Source of the DNA: Gallionellaceae bacterium
GTDB lineage: Bacteria; Pseudomonadota; Gammaproteobacteria; Burkholderiales; Gallionellaceae
Length of the DNA: 42,241 bases
NCBI GenBank assembly: GCA_019753125.1
Contig: JAIELH010000036.1
Span: forward strand, 1 to 42,241
Direction: 5' to 3'
In this document: positions 1-8,887 of the stretch, in pieces
Position numbering within the stretch: position 1 is the stretch's first letter
Layout of the letters: the number at the start of each line of letters is the position of its first letter
Notes under the pieces: model-generated
Databases searched by the model: none
Told to the model about the DNA's origin: nothing
What the model saw: only the letters and a program-made list of their open reading frames with translations
Position numbers and translations under genes: made by a program

Positions 1-44
1 TCGACAGCATGGACAAATCCACCAGCATTTTTACAACTGAGTAA
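1..44 (+). CDS. mreB: MreB, C-terminal end (partial)
   Basis: The first bases read in frame as a short peptide ending SMDKSTSIFTTE followed by TAA at 42-44. This resembles the usual end of MreB (a Met-Asp stretch followed by IFTxE), and mreC follows on the same strand, as in the standard mreBCD order. MreB is the actin-like filament that guides lateral wall synthesis. Only about 13 codons are present, so the call rests on the tail motif and on context. Confidence 0.7.
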   Translation, partial: DSMDKSTSIFTTE

Positions 45-48
45 TAAC

Positions 49-178
49 CAGAAGACAGAAGGCAGAAGACAGAGGACAGAATGTTGTGCGGCTACGCCGC
101 GCCTGTATAAAAAAATTGCCGCGTAGCGGCAACAAAGCCTCTGCCCTCTGTCCTCTGTCCTCTGTCCTCTGTCCTCTG
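49..178. repeat. Heptamer inverted repeat with two internal hairpins
   Basis: A purine arm (49-81) is built from 7-base units of the type CAGAAGA/CAGAGGA. A pyrimidine arm (138-178) is built from five CCTCTGT/CCTCTGC units plus six bases. The spacer holds two hairpins: GCGGC-TAC-GCCGC (88-100) and TTGCCGC-GTA-GCGGCAA (116-132). The whole forms an imperfect inverted repeat that fills the mreB-mreC gap and ends two bases before the mreC start. A single arm of the same heptamer family occurs inside cusB at 25858-25892. Confidence 0.8.
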
Positions 179-180
179 AA

Positions 181-1104
181 ATGGACAACACGCAAACCTT
201 CCGGTTCTTCAATCGCGGCCCCAGCCCGATCGTTCGGCTGGTGTTCTTCTCGGTACTCTCGCTGTTGCTGCTGTTTGTCGACGCGCGTTACCGCTATCTG
301 GAATCCACGCGCAGCGCGCTGTCGGTGCTTGTTTCTCCGATACAGCAACTGGCGACGCTGCCCAGCGTATTATGGCAACAGGCGGAAGATTTTTTCGTCA
401 CACAACGCGGCCTGGTAGAAGAAAACAAATCGCTGCGCCACCGGCATGAGCATGATGCCGCAGAATTATCGCAATTACAGTTTCTGCGTGGTGAAAACAC
501 ACAGTTGCGCAACCTGCTGGCCTTGCAGCAACAGGGGCCGTTTGCCGCCCAATTCGCCGAGATCGTCTATGCCGAACGCGACGTATTCAAACGCCGCGTG
601 CTCATCAACAAGGGCGCCGACGCCAACGTGCAGACCGGACAGGTGGCGATGGACGACGTCGGCATCGTGGGGCAAATCACGCGCGTCTATCCCTGGCTTT
701 CCGAAGTAACGCTGATCACCGAAAAAGACCATGCCGTACCGGTGCAGGTGCAACGCAACGGGCTGCGCACCATCGTGTTCGGCGCCGGCGACACCAGCCT
801 GCTGTCGCTACGCTATATGCCGGTCAGTTCCGATATCCAGAATGGCGACATACTGGTGACATCCGGCATTGACGGCATCTATCCGCCGGGCATACCGGTC
901 GCCCGTGTGGAAAAAATCGAACGCGACGCCGCCTACCCGTTCGCGCGCATCACCTGCCTGCCGGTAGCCGGTGTGGATAAACATCGCCACTTGCTGGTTC
1001 TATCCGGCTTGGCGAAACCACCGGAGCGCCCGGTAGAAAATCGTGCGCCAGCAAGCACCGACAAAAGCAGCAAGTCAAAAATAAAGAGGGCGGCTACGCC
1101 ATGA
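181..1104 (+). CDS. mreC: Rod shape-determining protein MreC
   Basis: MreC is the inner-membrane, periplasmic scaffold of the elongasome that links MreB to PBP2/RodA. The 307-residue product has a short cytoplasmic start, one membrane helix at about residues 17-37 (LVFFSVLSLLLLFV), a coiled-coil stretch near 75-105 and the beta-rich MreC domain to about residue 270. A basic tail rich in Lys/Ser follows. The ATG at 181 fits the family's N-terminus, but no Shine-Dalgarno is visible because a CCTCTGT repeat runs to two bases before it. The stop overlaps the mreD start (ATGA). Confidence 0.95.
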   Translation: MDNTQTFRFFNRGPSPIVRLVFFSVLSLLLLFVDARYRYLESTRSALSVLVSPIQQLATLPSVLWQQAEDFFVTQRGLVEENKSLRHRHEHDAAELSQLQFLRGENTQLRNLLALQQQGPFAAQFAEIVYAERDVFKRRVLINKGADANVQTGQVAMDDVGIVGQITRVYPWLSEVTLITEKDHAVPVQVQRNGLRTIVFGAGDTSLLSLRYMPVSSDIQNGDILVTSGIDGIYPPGIPVARVEKIERDAAYPFARITCLPVAGVDKHRHLLVLSGLAKPPERPVENRAPASTDKSSKSKIKRAATP

Positions 1105-1628
1105 TGAATCAGACCACCTCTGCCGCTCCGGAAATCCAGCGGCCAGCCAGCAACCTTTTTGTCGTATTGAGCGTGGCCGCAGCATTGTTTCTGAACGGGC
1201 TGCCTTGGGAAGGTATCTGGCTGATGTTGCGCCCGGATTTCGTTGCGATGTTAATGCTGTATTGGTGCATGCACCGGCCGTTGCGTGTCGGCATCGGCTT
1301 GTCGTGGTCGGTTGGAATACTGGCCGACGTAGCCGACGCCAGCCTGTTCGGTCAGCATGCGCTGGCCTACACCTTGCTGGCTTTTGGCGGCGTGATGCTG
1401 CATCACCGCTTGCAGATGTTTAACTTGCGCCAGCAAACCACCCAGGTATTCGGTATCTTTGCCGCCACTTATGCGGCGTATGCGCTGGTGCACTGGCAAG
1501 TGAGCGGCTATGTGGTATGGCCGTACTTTCTCGGCTGCCTGACTTCAACCCTGTTGTGGGCGCCGCTCAACATCGTACTCCAGACAATACGGCAGGCGCG
1601 TGTGAATTATCCTGCCAAGCGCCCCTGA
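1101..1628 (+). CDS. mreD: Rod shape-determining protein MreD
   Basis: MreD is a polytopic inner-membrane partner of MreC in the elongasome. The 175-residue product is strongly hydrophobic with about five membrane segments, and it carries the family-like stretch LRPDFVAMLMLYWCMHRP near residues 43-60. Its ATG overlaps the mreC stop, so translation is probably coupled. mrdA follows after 7 bases. Confidence 0.92.
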   Translation: MMNQTTSAAPEIQRPASNLFVVLSVAAALFLNGLPWEGIWLMLRPDFVAMLMLYWCMHRPLRVGIGLSWSVGILADVADASLFGQHALAYTLLAFGGVMLHHRLQMFNLRQQTTQVFGIFAATYAAYALVHWQVSGYVVWPYFLGCLTSTLLWAPLNIVLQTIRQARVNYPAKRP

Positions 1629-1635
1629 CACTGGG

Positions 1636-3537
1636 ATGAAAAAGCACGTCGAATTAAAAAACCATCAGCGCGAAATCTTTTATTTCCGGCTGAGGCTGGT
1701 CATCAGCATCGGGTTTGTGCTGCTATTGTTCGGGATACTGCTGGCGCGTTTCATCTACCTGCAAGTGATGCGCCACGACTATTACCAGACGCTGGCGGAG
1801 AGCAACCGCATCTCCATCGTACCCATCGTACCCAATCGCGGGCTGATCCTCGACCGTAACGGCGTGGTGCTGGCGCACAATTATTCCGGTTATACGCTGG
1901 AAATAACACCGAGCAAAACCACCGACCTGGAAGCCACGATCAACGAGCTGTCCACGCTGGTCGAGATCGCGCCGCGAGACCGCAAGCGTTTCAGGAAACT
2001 GCTTGCCGAGCGGCGCAATTTCGAAACACTGATGATCCGCAACCGCCTTACCGATGAAGAAGTCGCGCGTTTCGCCGCCCAGCAATACCGCTTCCCCAGC
2101 GTCGAAATCAAGGCGCGCTTGTTCCGCGATTACCCGTTCGGCGAAAGCACCGCGCACCTGATCGGCTATATCGGACGCATCAACCAGACCGATGTCGAAC
2201 AACTGGAAGAGAACGAACTAGCGGCCAATTATCGCGGCTCGGACTACATCGGCAAGACCGGCCTGGAACAGAGCTACGAAAACGAGCTGCACGGCGTCAC
2301 CGGCGTGGAGCAGGTCGAAGTGGACTCGGGCGGGCGGGCAATCCGAATGCTGTCCCGCACCCCGCCAATGTCAGGCAACACGCTGGTTTTGAGCATCGAC
2401 GCCAAGTTGCAGGAGATTGCGATGCAGTCGTTCGGCAACTATCGCGGTGCGCTGGTAGCGATCGACCCGAACAATGGCGAAGTGCTGGCTTTTGTCAGCA
2501 AACCGGGCTACGACCCCAGTTTATTCGTCGACGGCATCGACCCGCAAAACTGGGATGAGATGAACAATTCGCCGGACAAGCCGCTCAACAACCGCGCGCT
2601 GCGCGGGCAATACCCGCCCGGTTCCACGATCAAACCGTTCATGGCGCTGGCCGGATTGCACTACAACACGCGCGCTCCCGGCCACACGATCAGCGACCCC
2701 GGGTATTTCACGCTGTCCGGCAGCGGCCACCAATACCGCGACTGGAAAAAAGGCGGGCATGGCAGCGTGGACATGTTCAAGTCCATCGTCATTTCGTGTG
2801 ACACTTACTATTACGGGCTGGCAACGGAACTGGGCATAGACAACATCTTCAATTTCTTGTCAGGCTTCGGCTTCGGCAAAAAAACCGGTATTGATCTGGA
2901 AGGTGAAACCTCCGGATTGTTGCCCTCGCAGGAATGGAAAACCAGGCGCTATAAACAAAAATGGTATGCGGGCGATACGGTTTCAGTCGGCATCGGCCAG
3001 GGCTACAATCTGGTGACGCCGATGCAACTGGCTCACGCGACTGCAACACTGGCGAACGACGGCGTGGCTTACCGCCCGCACCTGGTCAGGGAAGTGCGCA
3101 ACTCGCGCACCAATGAGAACCGCCTGATTGAAAACAAGCCGGAATTCGACCTGAAGATCAATCCCGCACATCTCGACCTGGTAAAACGCGCAATGGCGGC
3201 GGTCACGCAACCGGGCGGCACTGCGGCGCAGGCCGCCATCGGCGCGCCTTACCATATCGCCGGCAAGACCGGCACGGCACAGGTAGTGGGCATGAAGCAG
3301 GGAGAAAAATACGACGCCAGCAAACTTGATGAACGGCACCGCGACCATGCCTGGTTCATCGCCTTTGCTCCCGCCGAGAAGCCAACAATCGCACTGATCG
3401 TGCTGGCAGAGAACGGCGGCCACGGTGGCGGGACCGCCGCGCCGATTGCGCGCAAGGTGCTGGATTATTACCTGCTCGGCAAGACGCCGCAGCCCCTGCC
3501 GGACGTGCCGGAAAACGAAGAAGAACAGCATGACTAG
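1636..3537 (+). CDS. mrdA: Penicillin-binding protein 2 (peptidoglycan transpeptidase)
   Basis: PBP2 is the class B transpeptidase that cross-links lateral-wall peptidoglycan together with RodA. The 633-residue protein has one N-terminal membrane anchor (about 21-42), a pedestal/dimerisation domain, and a transpeptidase domain. All three active-site motifs are present: Ser330-x-x-Lys333 (STIK), Ser387-Cys-Asp (the SCD form common in PBP2), and Lys544-Thr-Gly (KTGTAQ). The length is normal for the family, and its stop codon overlaps the start of mrdB by 8 bases. Confidence 0.96.
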   Translation: MKKHVELKNHQREIFYFRLRLVISIGFVLLLFGILLARFIYLQVMRHDYYQTLAESNRISIVPIVPNRGLILDRNGVVLAHNYSGYTLEITPSKTTDLEATINELSTLVEIAPRDRKRFRKLLAERRNFETLMIRNRLTDEEVARFAAQQYRFPSVEIKARLFRDYPFGESTAHLIGYIGRINQTDVEQLEENELAANYRGSDYIGKTGLEQSYENELHGVTGVEQVEVDSGGRAIRMLSRTPPMSGNTLVLSIDAKLQEIAMQSFGNYRGALVAIDPNNGEVLAFVSKPGYDPSLFVDGIDPQNWDEMNNSPDKPLNNRALRGQYPPGSTIKPFMALAGLHYNTRAPGHTISDPGYFTLSGSGHQYRDWKKGGHGSVDMFKSIVISCDTYYYGLATELGIDNIFNFLSGFGFGKKTGIDLEGETSGLLPSQEWKTRRYKQKWYAGDTVSVGIGQGYNLVTPMQLAHATATLANDGVAYRPHLVREVRNSRTNENRLIENKPEFDLKINPAHLDLVKRAMAAVTQPGGTAAQAAIGAPYHIAGKTGTAQVVGMKQGEKYDASKLDERHRDHAWFIAFAPAEKPTIALIVLAENGGHGGGTAAPIARKVLDYYLLGKTPQPLPDVPENEEEQHD

Positions 3538-4627
3538 ACGACAACTCTGGCAACGCCTCACCGCGCATATCGACTGGCCCCTGCTGCTCGGTATCAGTTT
3601 GTTGATGCTGGCCAGCCTGGTGATCCTGTACAGCGCCGGCGAAGGCAATTGGTCACGCGTCCTGGGGCAAGGCAGAAATATCCTGATGGCGCTGGTTTGC
3701 ATGTGGGCAGTGGCCAACCTGCCGCTGCATTACCTGATGCGCACTGCCGTACCGATCTATTTGCTCGGCATGGTGTTGCTGATCGGCGTCGCTTTGTTCG
3801 GTGAGGTCAGCCACGGCGCGCGGCGCTGGCTGAATCTGGGTATCACCACGATCCAGCCATCCGAGCTGATGAAAATCGGCGTGCCGTTGATGATGTCGTG
3901 GTATTTCGAAAAGCACGAAGCCACTCTGACCCTGAAGAATTATTTTGTCGCCACCTTGCTGCTGCTTGTGCCGATGGCGCTGATCGCCCGCCAGCCCGAT
4001 CTGGGAACCGCGATACTGATCTCCGCCAGCGGTTTCTATGTGTTGTTCCTGGCGGGGCTGAGCTGGCGCGTGATGGGAGTGATGTTCGTCGCGGCGCTGG
4101 CCAGCGCGCCGCTGCTGTGGTCGATGCTGCATGACTATCAGCGCCATCGCATCCTGATGCTGTTCGACCCGTCGCAGGACGCGCTGGGCAAGGGTTATCA
4201 CACGATACAGGGGATGATCGCCGTCGGCTCGGGCGGATTGTTCGGCAAAGGCTATTTGCAAGGCACGCAAACCCACCTCGATTTCTTGCCGGAACGCACC
4301 ACGGATTTCATTTTCGCGGTGTACTCGGAAGAGTTCGGGCTGCTCGGCAACATCATAATACTGTTGTTCTACCTGCTGGTGATAGGCCGCGGGTTCATCA
4401 TCACCGCCAATGCCTCGACCTATTTCACGCGCCTGATGGCAGGTTCCATTACGCTGACCTTCACCACCTATGCGTTCGTCAACATGGGCATGGTCACCGG
4501 CATCCTGCCGGTGGTCGGCGTGCCGCTGCCGCTGGTAAGCTATGGCGGCACATCGATGCTGACCCTGCTGCTGGGTTTTGGTATGCTGATGAGCATCGAG
4601 ACGCATAAAAAGCTGGTCAAGACTTGA
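3530..4627 (+). CDS. mrdB: Peptidoglycan glycosyltransferase RodA (SEDS family)
   Basis: RodA polymerises lipid II into glycan strands in the elongasome. The ATG at 3530 (MTRRQLWQRL) overlaps the mrdA stop and gives 365 residues, close to the usual length. The longer upstream open frame is read-through of mrdA. About ten membrane segments are visible. The conserved SEDS features include the GARRWLNLG loop, the QPSE motif, the RQPDLGTA segment and the C-terminal PLPLVSYGGTSML segment. Confidence 0.95.
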   Translation: MTRRQLWQRLTAHIDWPLLLGISLLMLASLVILYSAGEGNWSRVLGQGRNILMALVCMWAVANLPLHYLMRTAVPIYLLGMVLLIGVALFGEVSHGARRWLNLGITTIQPSELMKIGVPLMMSWYFEKHEATLTLKNYFVATLLLLVPMALIARQPDLGTAILISASGFYVLFLAGLSWRVMGVMFVAALASAPLLWSMLHDYQRHRILMLFDPSQDALGKGYHTIQGMIAVGSGGLFGKGYLQGTQTHLDFLPERTTDFIFAVYSEEFGLLGNIIILLFYLLVIGRGFIITANASTYFTRLMAGSITLTFTTYAFVNMGMVTGILPVVGVPLPLVSYGGTSMLTLLLGFGMLMSIETHKKLVKT

Positions 4628-4688
4628 TGGCAGGTACTACTGGCGCTTCCAATCTACAGCCACGAGTGCTTCACTCAAAGGAGAAAGC

Positions 4689-5636
4689 ATGAGCAAAATA
4701 ATCGCAACTCTGGCCTTGGCAACCTTGGCGCTAGCCGCCTGCAGCAGCACACCGCAACGCGAGGTGGAAACGCGCGACACACCGGCGCCAGTCGAAGATC
4801 GCGTAGTGGGTGGCACATCTGGCGTAACCGGTGCAGCCGGCACGGGCGGCTATCTTGCCGGAGACGGCCCTGGCGCCGACGTGCCGCCCAACCTCAACGA
4901 AATCCCGGATGCCGTGCCGAAGAACGAACCGCTGCATCGCTATGCCAACCGCCCTTACGTTGCGCTGGGAAAAACCTATACACCGGTAACTGCCACAGGC
5001 AAATTCAGGGAGCGCGGCATCGCCTCATGGTATGGCAAAAAATTTCACGGCCAGCGCACTTCCAGCGGCGAGGTATACGACATGTATGCGATGACCGCCG
5101 CACACCCCACCCTGCCGATCCCGAGCTATGCGCGCGTAACCAATACCGCCAACAAACAATCCGTAGTGGTGCGCGTCAATGACCGCGGCCCGTTCCTGCA
5201 CGACCGCGTGATCGACCTTTCCTACACTGCCGCGCACAAACTGGGGATCATCAACAACGGCAGCTCAGAAGTGGAAATCGAGAGCCTGGCTGCCAGCGCC
5301 AATGCCATCGCCAAGGCCAATGCAGTTGAAAGCAGGCCACTGGAAAAATCCGCGCCGGCAGGCAGCAGCGAAGCCTCCACCGCAAACATGACCAAGACCG
5401 TGGGCGGCAATATTTACTTGCAGCTGGGCGCGTTCAAATCGCAAGACGCGGCAGAAAGCTTCATGGCGAAAATGCGCGCCGAACTGGGCGACATCGGCAA
5501 ACAATTCAGCGTATTCCTGAAAGACGGCCTGGTGCGGGTGCATGTCGGGCCCTATGCCAGCCAGAACGAGGCGCGCGGCAGCGCGGATAGCCTGAAGGGG
5601 AAGCTCGGATTCAAGCCGATGCTGAATCTGCATTAG
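4689..5636 (+). CDS. rlpA: RlpA-family septal/lytic transglycosylase lipoprotein with SPOR domain
   Basis: The protein starts with a lipoprotein signal (LALATLALAAC, Cys18), so it is probably an outer-membrane lipoprotein. Residues about 114-195 form the double-psi beta-barrel (RGIASWYGKKFHGQRTSSGE, then VRVNDRGPF with the catalytic-type Asp). The C-terminal 75 residues form a SPOR domain that binds denuded glycan. The upstream AAAGGAGAAAGC gives a strong ribosome-binding site. In many relatives dacC follows rlpA; here it is absent and a long intergenic region precedes mltD. Confidence 0.93.
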   Translation: MSKIIATLALATLALAACSSTPQREVETRDTPAPVEDRVVGGTSGVTGAAGTGGYLAGDGPGADVPPNLNEIPDAVPKNEPLHRYANRPYVALGKTYTPVTATGKFRERGIASWYGKKFHGQRTSSGEVYDMYAMTAAHPTLPIPSYARVTNTANKQSVVVRVNDRGPFLHDRVIDLSYTAAHKLGIINNGSSEVEIESLAASANAIAKANAVESRPLEKSAPAGSSEASTANMTKTVGGNIYLQLGAFKSQDAAESFMAKMRAELGDIGKQFSVFLKDGLVRVHVGPYASQNEARGSADSLKGKLGFKPMLNLH

Positions 5637-5947
5637 CACAACTACTGATAGAACGACTGGCCATCTGACCAAGCTGGCAAACAGCTTTGCATAGCCATTC
5701 GGCTAAGTCACCAAAATACGGCGACATAAACTGTAGTAGTCGCGGCTTCATCTGACAGTTACCCAATTTGACTGAAGCGACTGTCAGTTCAGATTCAGCT
5801 ATTCTCAGATTCAGCTATTCAATGTGGTAATTTTATCGTGCCAATCAAACCCCAGAACCCTGCCACACACCGAGGATCGTGCGGTTAACATTTCATGATT
5901 CCCTCAGCCCGATTTCTGCATTTTCCTGAATTTTCATGCATTTCCGG
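5637..5947. other. Intergenic stretch with a short tandem repeat and an inverted repeat
   Basis: No convincing gene is visible in the roughly 310 bases after rlpA. Two copies of CAGATTCAGCTATTC (5790-5804 and 5806-5820) lie in tandem with a 16-base period. An inverted pair CTGACAGT (5752-5759) and ACTGTCAG (5780-5787) sits just before them. Either could be a regulatory site for mltD or a decayed element; the sequence does not decide. Confidence 0.5.
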
Positions 5948-5977
5948 TTGACTCAAGCCCAGCACCTCGGATAGCAT
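5948..5977 (+). promoter_or_regulatory. Candidate sigma70 promoter for mltD
   Basis: TTGACT (5948-5953) and TAGCAT (5972-5977) are separated by 18 bases. They lie 33 bases before the chosen mltD start codon. The match is 5/6 to the -35 and 4/6 to the -10 consensus. Confidence 0.4.
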
Positions 5978-6010
5978 CGCGGGACTTTCAAGCTTACCGG
6001 AGCTTTGCCT

Positions 6011-7471
6011 GTGCCGTTGATCCGACTGATTTTTTCCGCGCTGCTCACCATCGGTGCTTTAGTCTCCGCACCATGTGCCCAAGCGGATAACATGCTTGCG
6101 CTCAGCACCTCGCTGCCCGATCTCGCTGCTCCGCTGACACTTTCAACCGCACGCAACATCAAACTGGAGCTCATTCCGGACACCGAATTGGCAGTGCGCG
6201 ACCTCTGGCCGCGGATACGCAGCGGCTTCGCAATGCGCGATCTGGATAGCCCGTTGATTGAAAGACACGAGCAATGGTATGCCAACCGCCCCGATTACGT
6301 TGAGCGCATGATGGAGCGCGCGCGCCGCTACCTTTTTTACATCACCGGCGAAGTGGAACGGCGCGGCATGCCCAGCGAAATCGCGCTGCTGCCGATGATC
6401 GAAAGCGCGTTCAACCCCGGTGCCTATTCGACCAGCCGCGCCTCCGGCATCTGGCAATTCATCCCTTCCACCGGCAAGAATTTCGGCATGCAGCAGAACT
6501 GGTGGTATGACGGCCGGCGCGACATCATCAGCGCGACCAACGGCGCGCTCGATTACCTGCAAAAACTGCATGACATGTTCGGCGATTGGGAGCTGGCGCT
6601 GGCCGCCTACAATTGCGGCGAAGGCGCGGTGCAGCGCGCCCAGGAACGCAACCGCAAACGCGGCCTGCCGGTAAATTACACCAGCCTGAAATTGCCCGAT
6701 GAAACGCGCAACTATGTGCCGAAATTATTTGCGATCAAAAACATTGTCGCGAATCCGGCCAGCTTCGGCCTGGTGTTGCAGAACATCCCCAACGAGCCCT
6801 ATTTCGCCGCCATTTCCACCACCAAACAAATCGACGTGAAGCTGGCCGCACAACTGGCCGATATCACGATCGAAGAATTCACCGCGCTCAATCCTGCACA
6901 TAATCGCCCGGTAATTTTGCAAGGCAGCAGCGATTTGATCCTGCTGCCGGTCGGCGCAGTCGAGACTTTCCGCGCGAACCTGGAAGACTACGACAAGCCG
7001 CTGGTCAGTTGGCAGCCCTATCACCCCAGAAAGGGCGAACACATCGACAAACTTGCGCCACGCTTTGGTTTGTCAGCCGAGAAACTCAGATCGGTAAACG
7101 GATTGGGGCGCAACAATGTCAGCACCGGCCAAACCCTGCTGGTGCCGGTCAATGGCGAAACCGGAAATGGATTTGAAGCCTTCAACATGCATCTCGCCCC
7201 AACCAGCGACGGCGGCACACGTTCGATCAGGCACACGGTGCGCAAGGGCGAAACATTGGACAGCATCGCGCGCCGCTATCACGTCAGCGCAGCCAAATTA
7301 AGAACATGGAACGATCAATTGAATCAGGTCAAGGCGGGACAAACGATCATCATCGTGCAAGCGGCATCCCGCAAGAACTCCCGGCGCCATCTGGCCAAAT
7401 CCGGCAACCGTTCACACAAGGTGGCGCAATACAGCCCGCCCCAGCAACGGCTCGCCTACAACAGGCATTAA
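6011..7471 (+). CDS. mltD: Membrane-bound lytic murein transglycosylase D with LysM domains
   Basis: This exported enzyme cleaves peptidoglycan glycan strands non-hydrolytically. The GTG at 6011 is preferred because GGAG lies 8 bases upstream; a TTG six bases earlier would overlap that site. A signal peptide is followed by a family 1 lytic transglycosylase domain with catalytic Glu131 in MIESAFNP and the ASGIWQFIPSTGKNFG segment. Two LysM glycan-binding domains close the protein (roughly residues 335-380 and 408-450). No lipobox Cys is present. It probably has its own promoter. Confidence 0.93.
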   Translation: MPLIRLIFSALLTIGALVSAPCAQADNMLALSTSLPDLAAPLTLSTARNIKLELIPDTELAVRDLWPRIRSGFAMRDLDSPLIERHEQWYANRPDYVERMMERARRYLFYITGEVERRGMPSEIALLPMIESAFNPGAYSTSRASGIWQFIPSTGKNFGMQQNWWYDGRRDIISATNGALDYLQKLHDMFGDWELALAAYNCGEGAVQRAQERNRKRGLPVNYTSLKLPDETRNYVPKLFAIKNIVANPASFGLVLQNIPNEPYFAAISTTKQIDVKLAAQLADITIEEFTALNPAHNRPVILQGSSDLILLPVGAVETFRANLEDYDKPLVSWQPYHPRKGEHIDKLAPRFGLSAEKLRSVNGLGRNNVSTGQTLLVPVNGETGNGFEAFNMHLAPTSDGGTRSIRHTVRKGETLDSIARRYHVSAAKLRTWNDQLNQVKAGQTIIIVQAASRKNSRRHLAKSGNRSHKVAQYSPPQQRLAYNRH

Positions 7472-7523
7472 CGGCTGGCATTCCAAACTAGCGAGGGGTT
7501 ATTTTTTAAACCAACAGAAAAAA

Positions 7524-7823
7524 CTATAGCCGCGCTGACAGCTTTGCTGAAACGGCAGTGAAATAACGATACCCCTTCCACACCCGCCACATCCCCATCA
7601 TCAAGCCGGTCACACCGCGCCGGCGAATCACCAGCAGCGCAGCCACACCGGCAACCAATACAGGATTGGAACGCAGAAAACGCACTACGGCCAGCCCCTG
7701 ATCGGCGGCGGCCAGCGGGATTTGCCACTGCGCGCCAATCTCGGCCACCTGCCCGCGCTGTACGGCGATTTTCGCCAGCAGTTCGGCGCGGCGCTGCATC
7801 ACCGCAAGCATCTGCTTATTCAC
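7524..7823 (-). CDS. YqjK-like protein
   Basis: This small basic protein of about 99 residues has an N-terminal helical stretch (MLAVMQRRAELLAKIAVQRG), one hydrophobic segment (NPVLVAGVAALLVI) and a basic C-terminus. It closes a yqjD-yqjE-yqjK-type cluster. The GTG at 7821-7823 is preferred because it overlaps the stop of the upstream gene (GTGAATAA), which suggests coupling. A longer frame from 7865 would overlap the upstream gene much further. The function of the family is poorly known; a membrane or stationary-phase role is likely. Confidence 0.72.
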   Translation of the reverse strand: MNKQMLAVMQRRAELLAKIAVQRGQVAEIGAQWQIPLAAADQGLAVVRFLRSNPVLVAGVAALLVIRRRGVTGLMMGMWRVWKGYRYFTAVSAKLSARL

Positions 7824-8199
7824 GGCCAACCCCCAGTTGCTCCCGGTCCTTTGCCAACTCGGCAAGGCTGGCAGAAAACAGTTTTGAGCCGGCTTCCGCC
7901 TTGCTGCGCAGCAACGCCACCATCAGCGCACCCGACACGAGAAAGAGCACGCTCATCACACCGAGTGCAGCGAGGCGATGCTCATCCCAGAACAGCACGA
8001 CGATCAGCAACGTAAGCAGCAGCATGGCCATGCCGAAGCAGAACAGCGCGGACAACGCAAAAAAAAGCATCTGCGTTAAACGCAGACGCTCCTCATGCAG
8101 TTCATTCGCCAGCAGTTCAAGCCGTGTCGACGCAATGGCTGTCGCCGTGGACAACAGCCGCCTGACTGACGCCATCAGGCCAGAACTTGCCTCCGGCAT
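7816..8199 (-). CDS. YqjE-like (phage holin superfamily) membrane protein
   Basis: The product of 127 residues begins MPEASSGLMASV. It has an amphipathic N-terminal half followed by two strong membrane segments (FFALSALFCFGMAMLLLTLL and LAALGVMSVLFLVSGALMVAL). This is the layout of the YqjE/holin-superfamily proteins encoded next to YqjD. The start at 8199 lies 2 bases after the yqjD-like stop. It is probably an inner-membrane protein; no enzyme motif is visible. Confidence 0.8.
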   Translation of the reverse strand: MPEASSGLMASVRRLLSTATAIASTRLELLANELHEERLRLTQMLFFALSALFCFGMAMLLLTLLIVVLFWDEHRLAALGVMSVLFLVSGALMVALLRSKAEAGSKLFSASLAELAKDREQLGVGRE

Positions 8200-8201
8200 A
8201 G

Positions 8202-8531
8202 TTAACGGCCGCGAGAAATCAGCATGCCGATAATGAGGCCGACACCAGCGCCGATTCCGACCGCTTTCCAAGGATTCTCATGCACATACTCATCGGTCGC
8301 ATTCGCTGCCTGCCTGGTCTTGGCAACCACGGTTTCCTGCGCAGCGGCAAGGCGCACTTTGGCGGCAGCCAGATTTTCCTGAATACGCTCACGCGCTGCG
8401 GACACTTTTTCACCCGCCTGACCGGCTGTCGCGCGCAACAATTCCTCGGCATCCGCCACCACCACGCGCAAATCCTGCATCAATTTTTCCTTGCTGACTT
8501 CACCTTCCACGGCCCCTGATTTTGCGCTCAT
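8202..8531 (-). CDS. YqjD/ElaB family protein (DUF883)
   Basis: The 109 residues comprise a long amphipathic coiled-coil region rich in Ala, Glu and Lys, followed by a C-terminal glycine-rich membrane segment (AVGIGAGVGLIIGMLISRGR). Known ElaB/YqjD proteins are C-tail-anchored, stationary-phase proteins that associate with ribosomes in Escherichia coli; that role is family knowledge only. A clear AAGGAGTG lies just upstream of the ATG. It is the first gene of the three-gene membrane cluster. Confidence 0.88.
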   Translation of the reverse strand: MSAKSGAVEGEVSKEKLMQDLRVVVADAEELLRATAGQAGEKVSAARERIQENLAAAKVRLAAAQETVVAKTRQAANATDEYVHENPWKAVGIGAGVGLIIGMLISRGR

Positions 8532-8656
8532 ATTTCACTCCTTAAACGATTAAAAATACTGTCATCCAATGCCGCGCAGTCACCTATCTGACTCCGGACA
8601 CCTCACTGCCTTTGTAATCCAAACATGCTGCTGCGTCAATCGGAACATTCTTGCCC

Positions 8657-8887
8657 TTAAGTCGCCCCGCCGCAATCGTAGATACCCTGACTGGAGCGTT
8701 CAAGCTCCTGTTCCATGGTGAAGTGCTGCCCGGATGCCCTCAGAGCAACGGAAGCGGGGCTGGCTCGTCCACCAAGATGCAACAATTCCTTGATAACCGC
8801 GTTGGCGTCGCTGACCGGAGGCACCATAAGCGTTTGCAAATGGTCATATACCTCCTGATCGATGGAAATTTGAATTTGATTAGCCAT
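8657..8887 (-). CDS. Small ribbon-helix-helix-like protein
   Basis: The 76-residue product begins with a short beta-strand-like segment (QIQISIDQEVYDHLQTL) followed by two predicted helices, the pattern of ribbon-helix-helix DNA-binding proteins. The C-terminus is not recognised. AGGAGAAAGATC directly before the ATG is a strong ribosome-binding site, which supports a real gene. It could be a small regulator or an orphan antitoxin-like protein; no partner toxin is adjacent. Confidence 0.6.
   Translation of the reverse strand: MANQIQISIDQEVYDHLQTLMVPPVSDANAVIKELLHLGGRASPASVALRASGQHFTMEQELERSSQGIYDCGGAT

Noticed and set aside
3425-3529. Longer N-terminus of RodA
   Set aside because: These codons lie in the end of mrdA and do not resemble RodA; the ATG at 3530 fits the family start.
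7472-7523. Terminator between the convergent mltD and yqjK-like genes
   Set aside because: A T-run (TTATTTTTTAAA) is present, but no stem of useful length precedes it on either strand.
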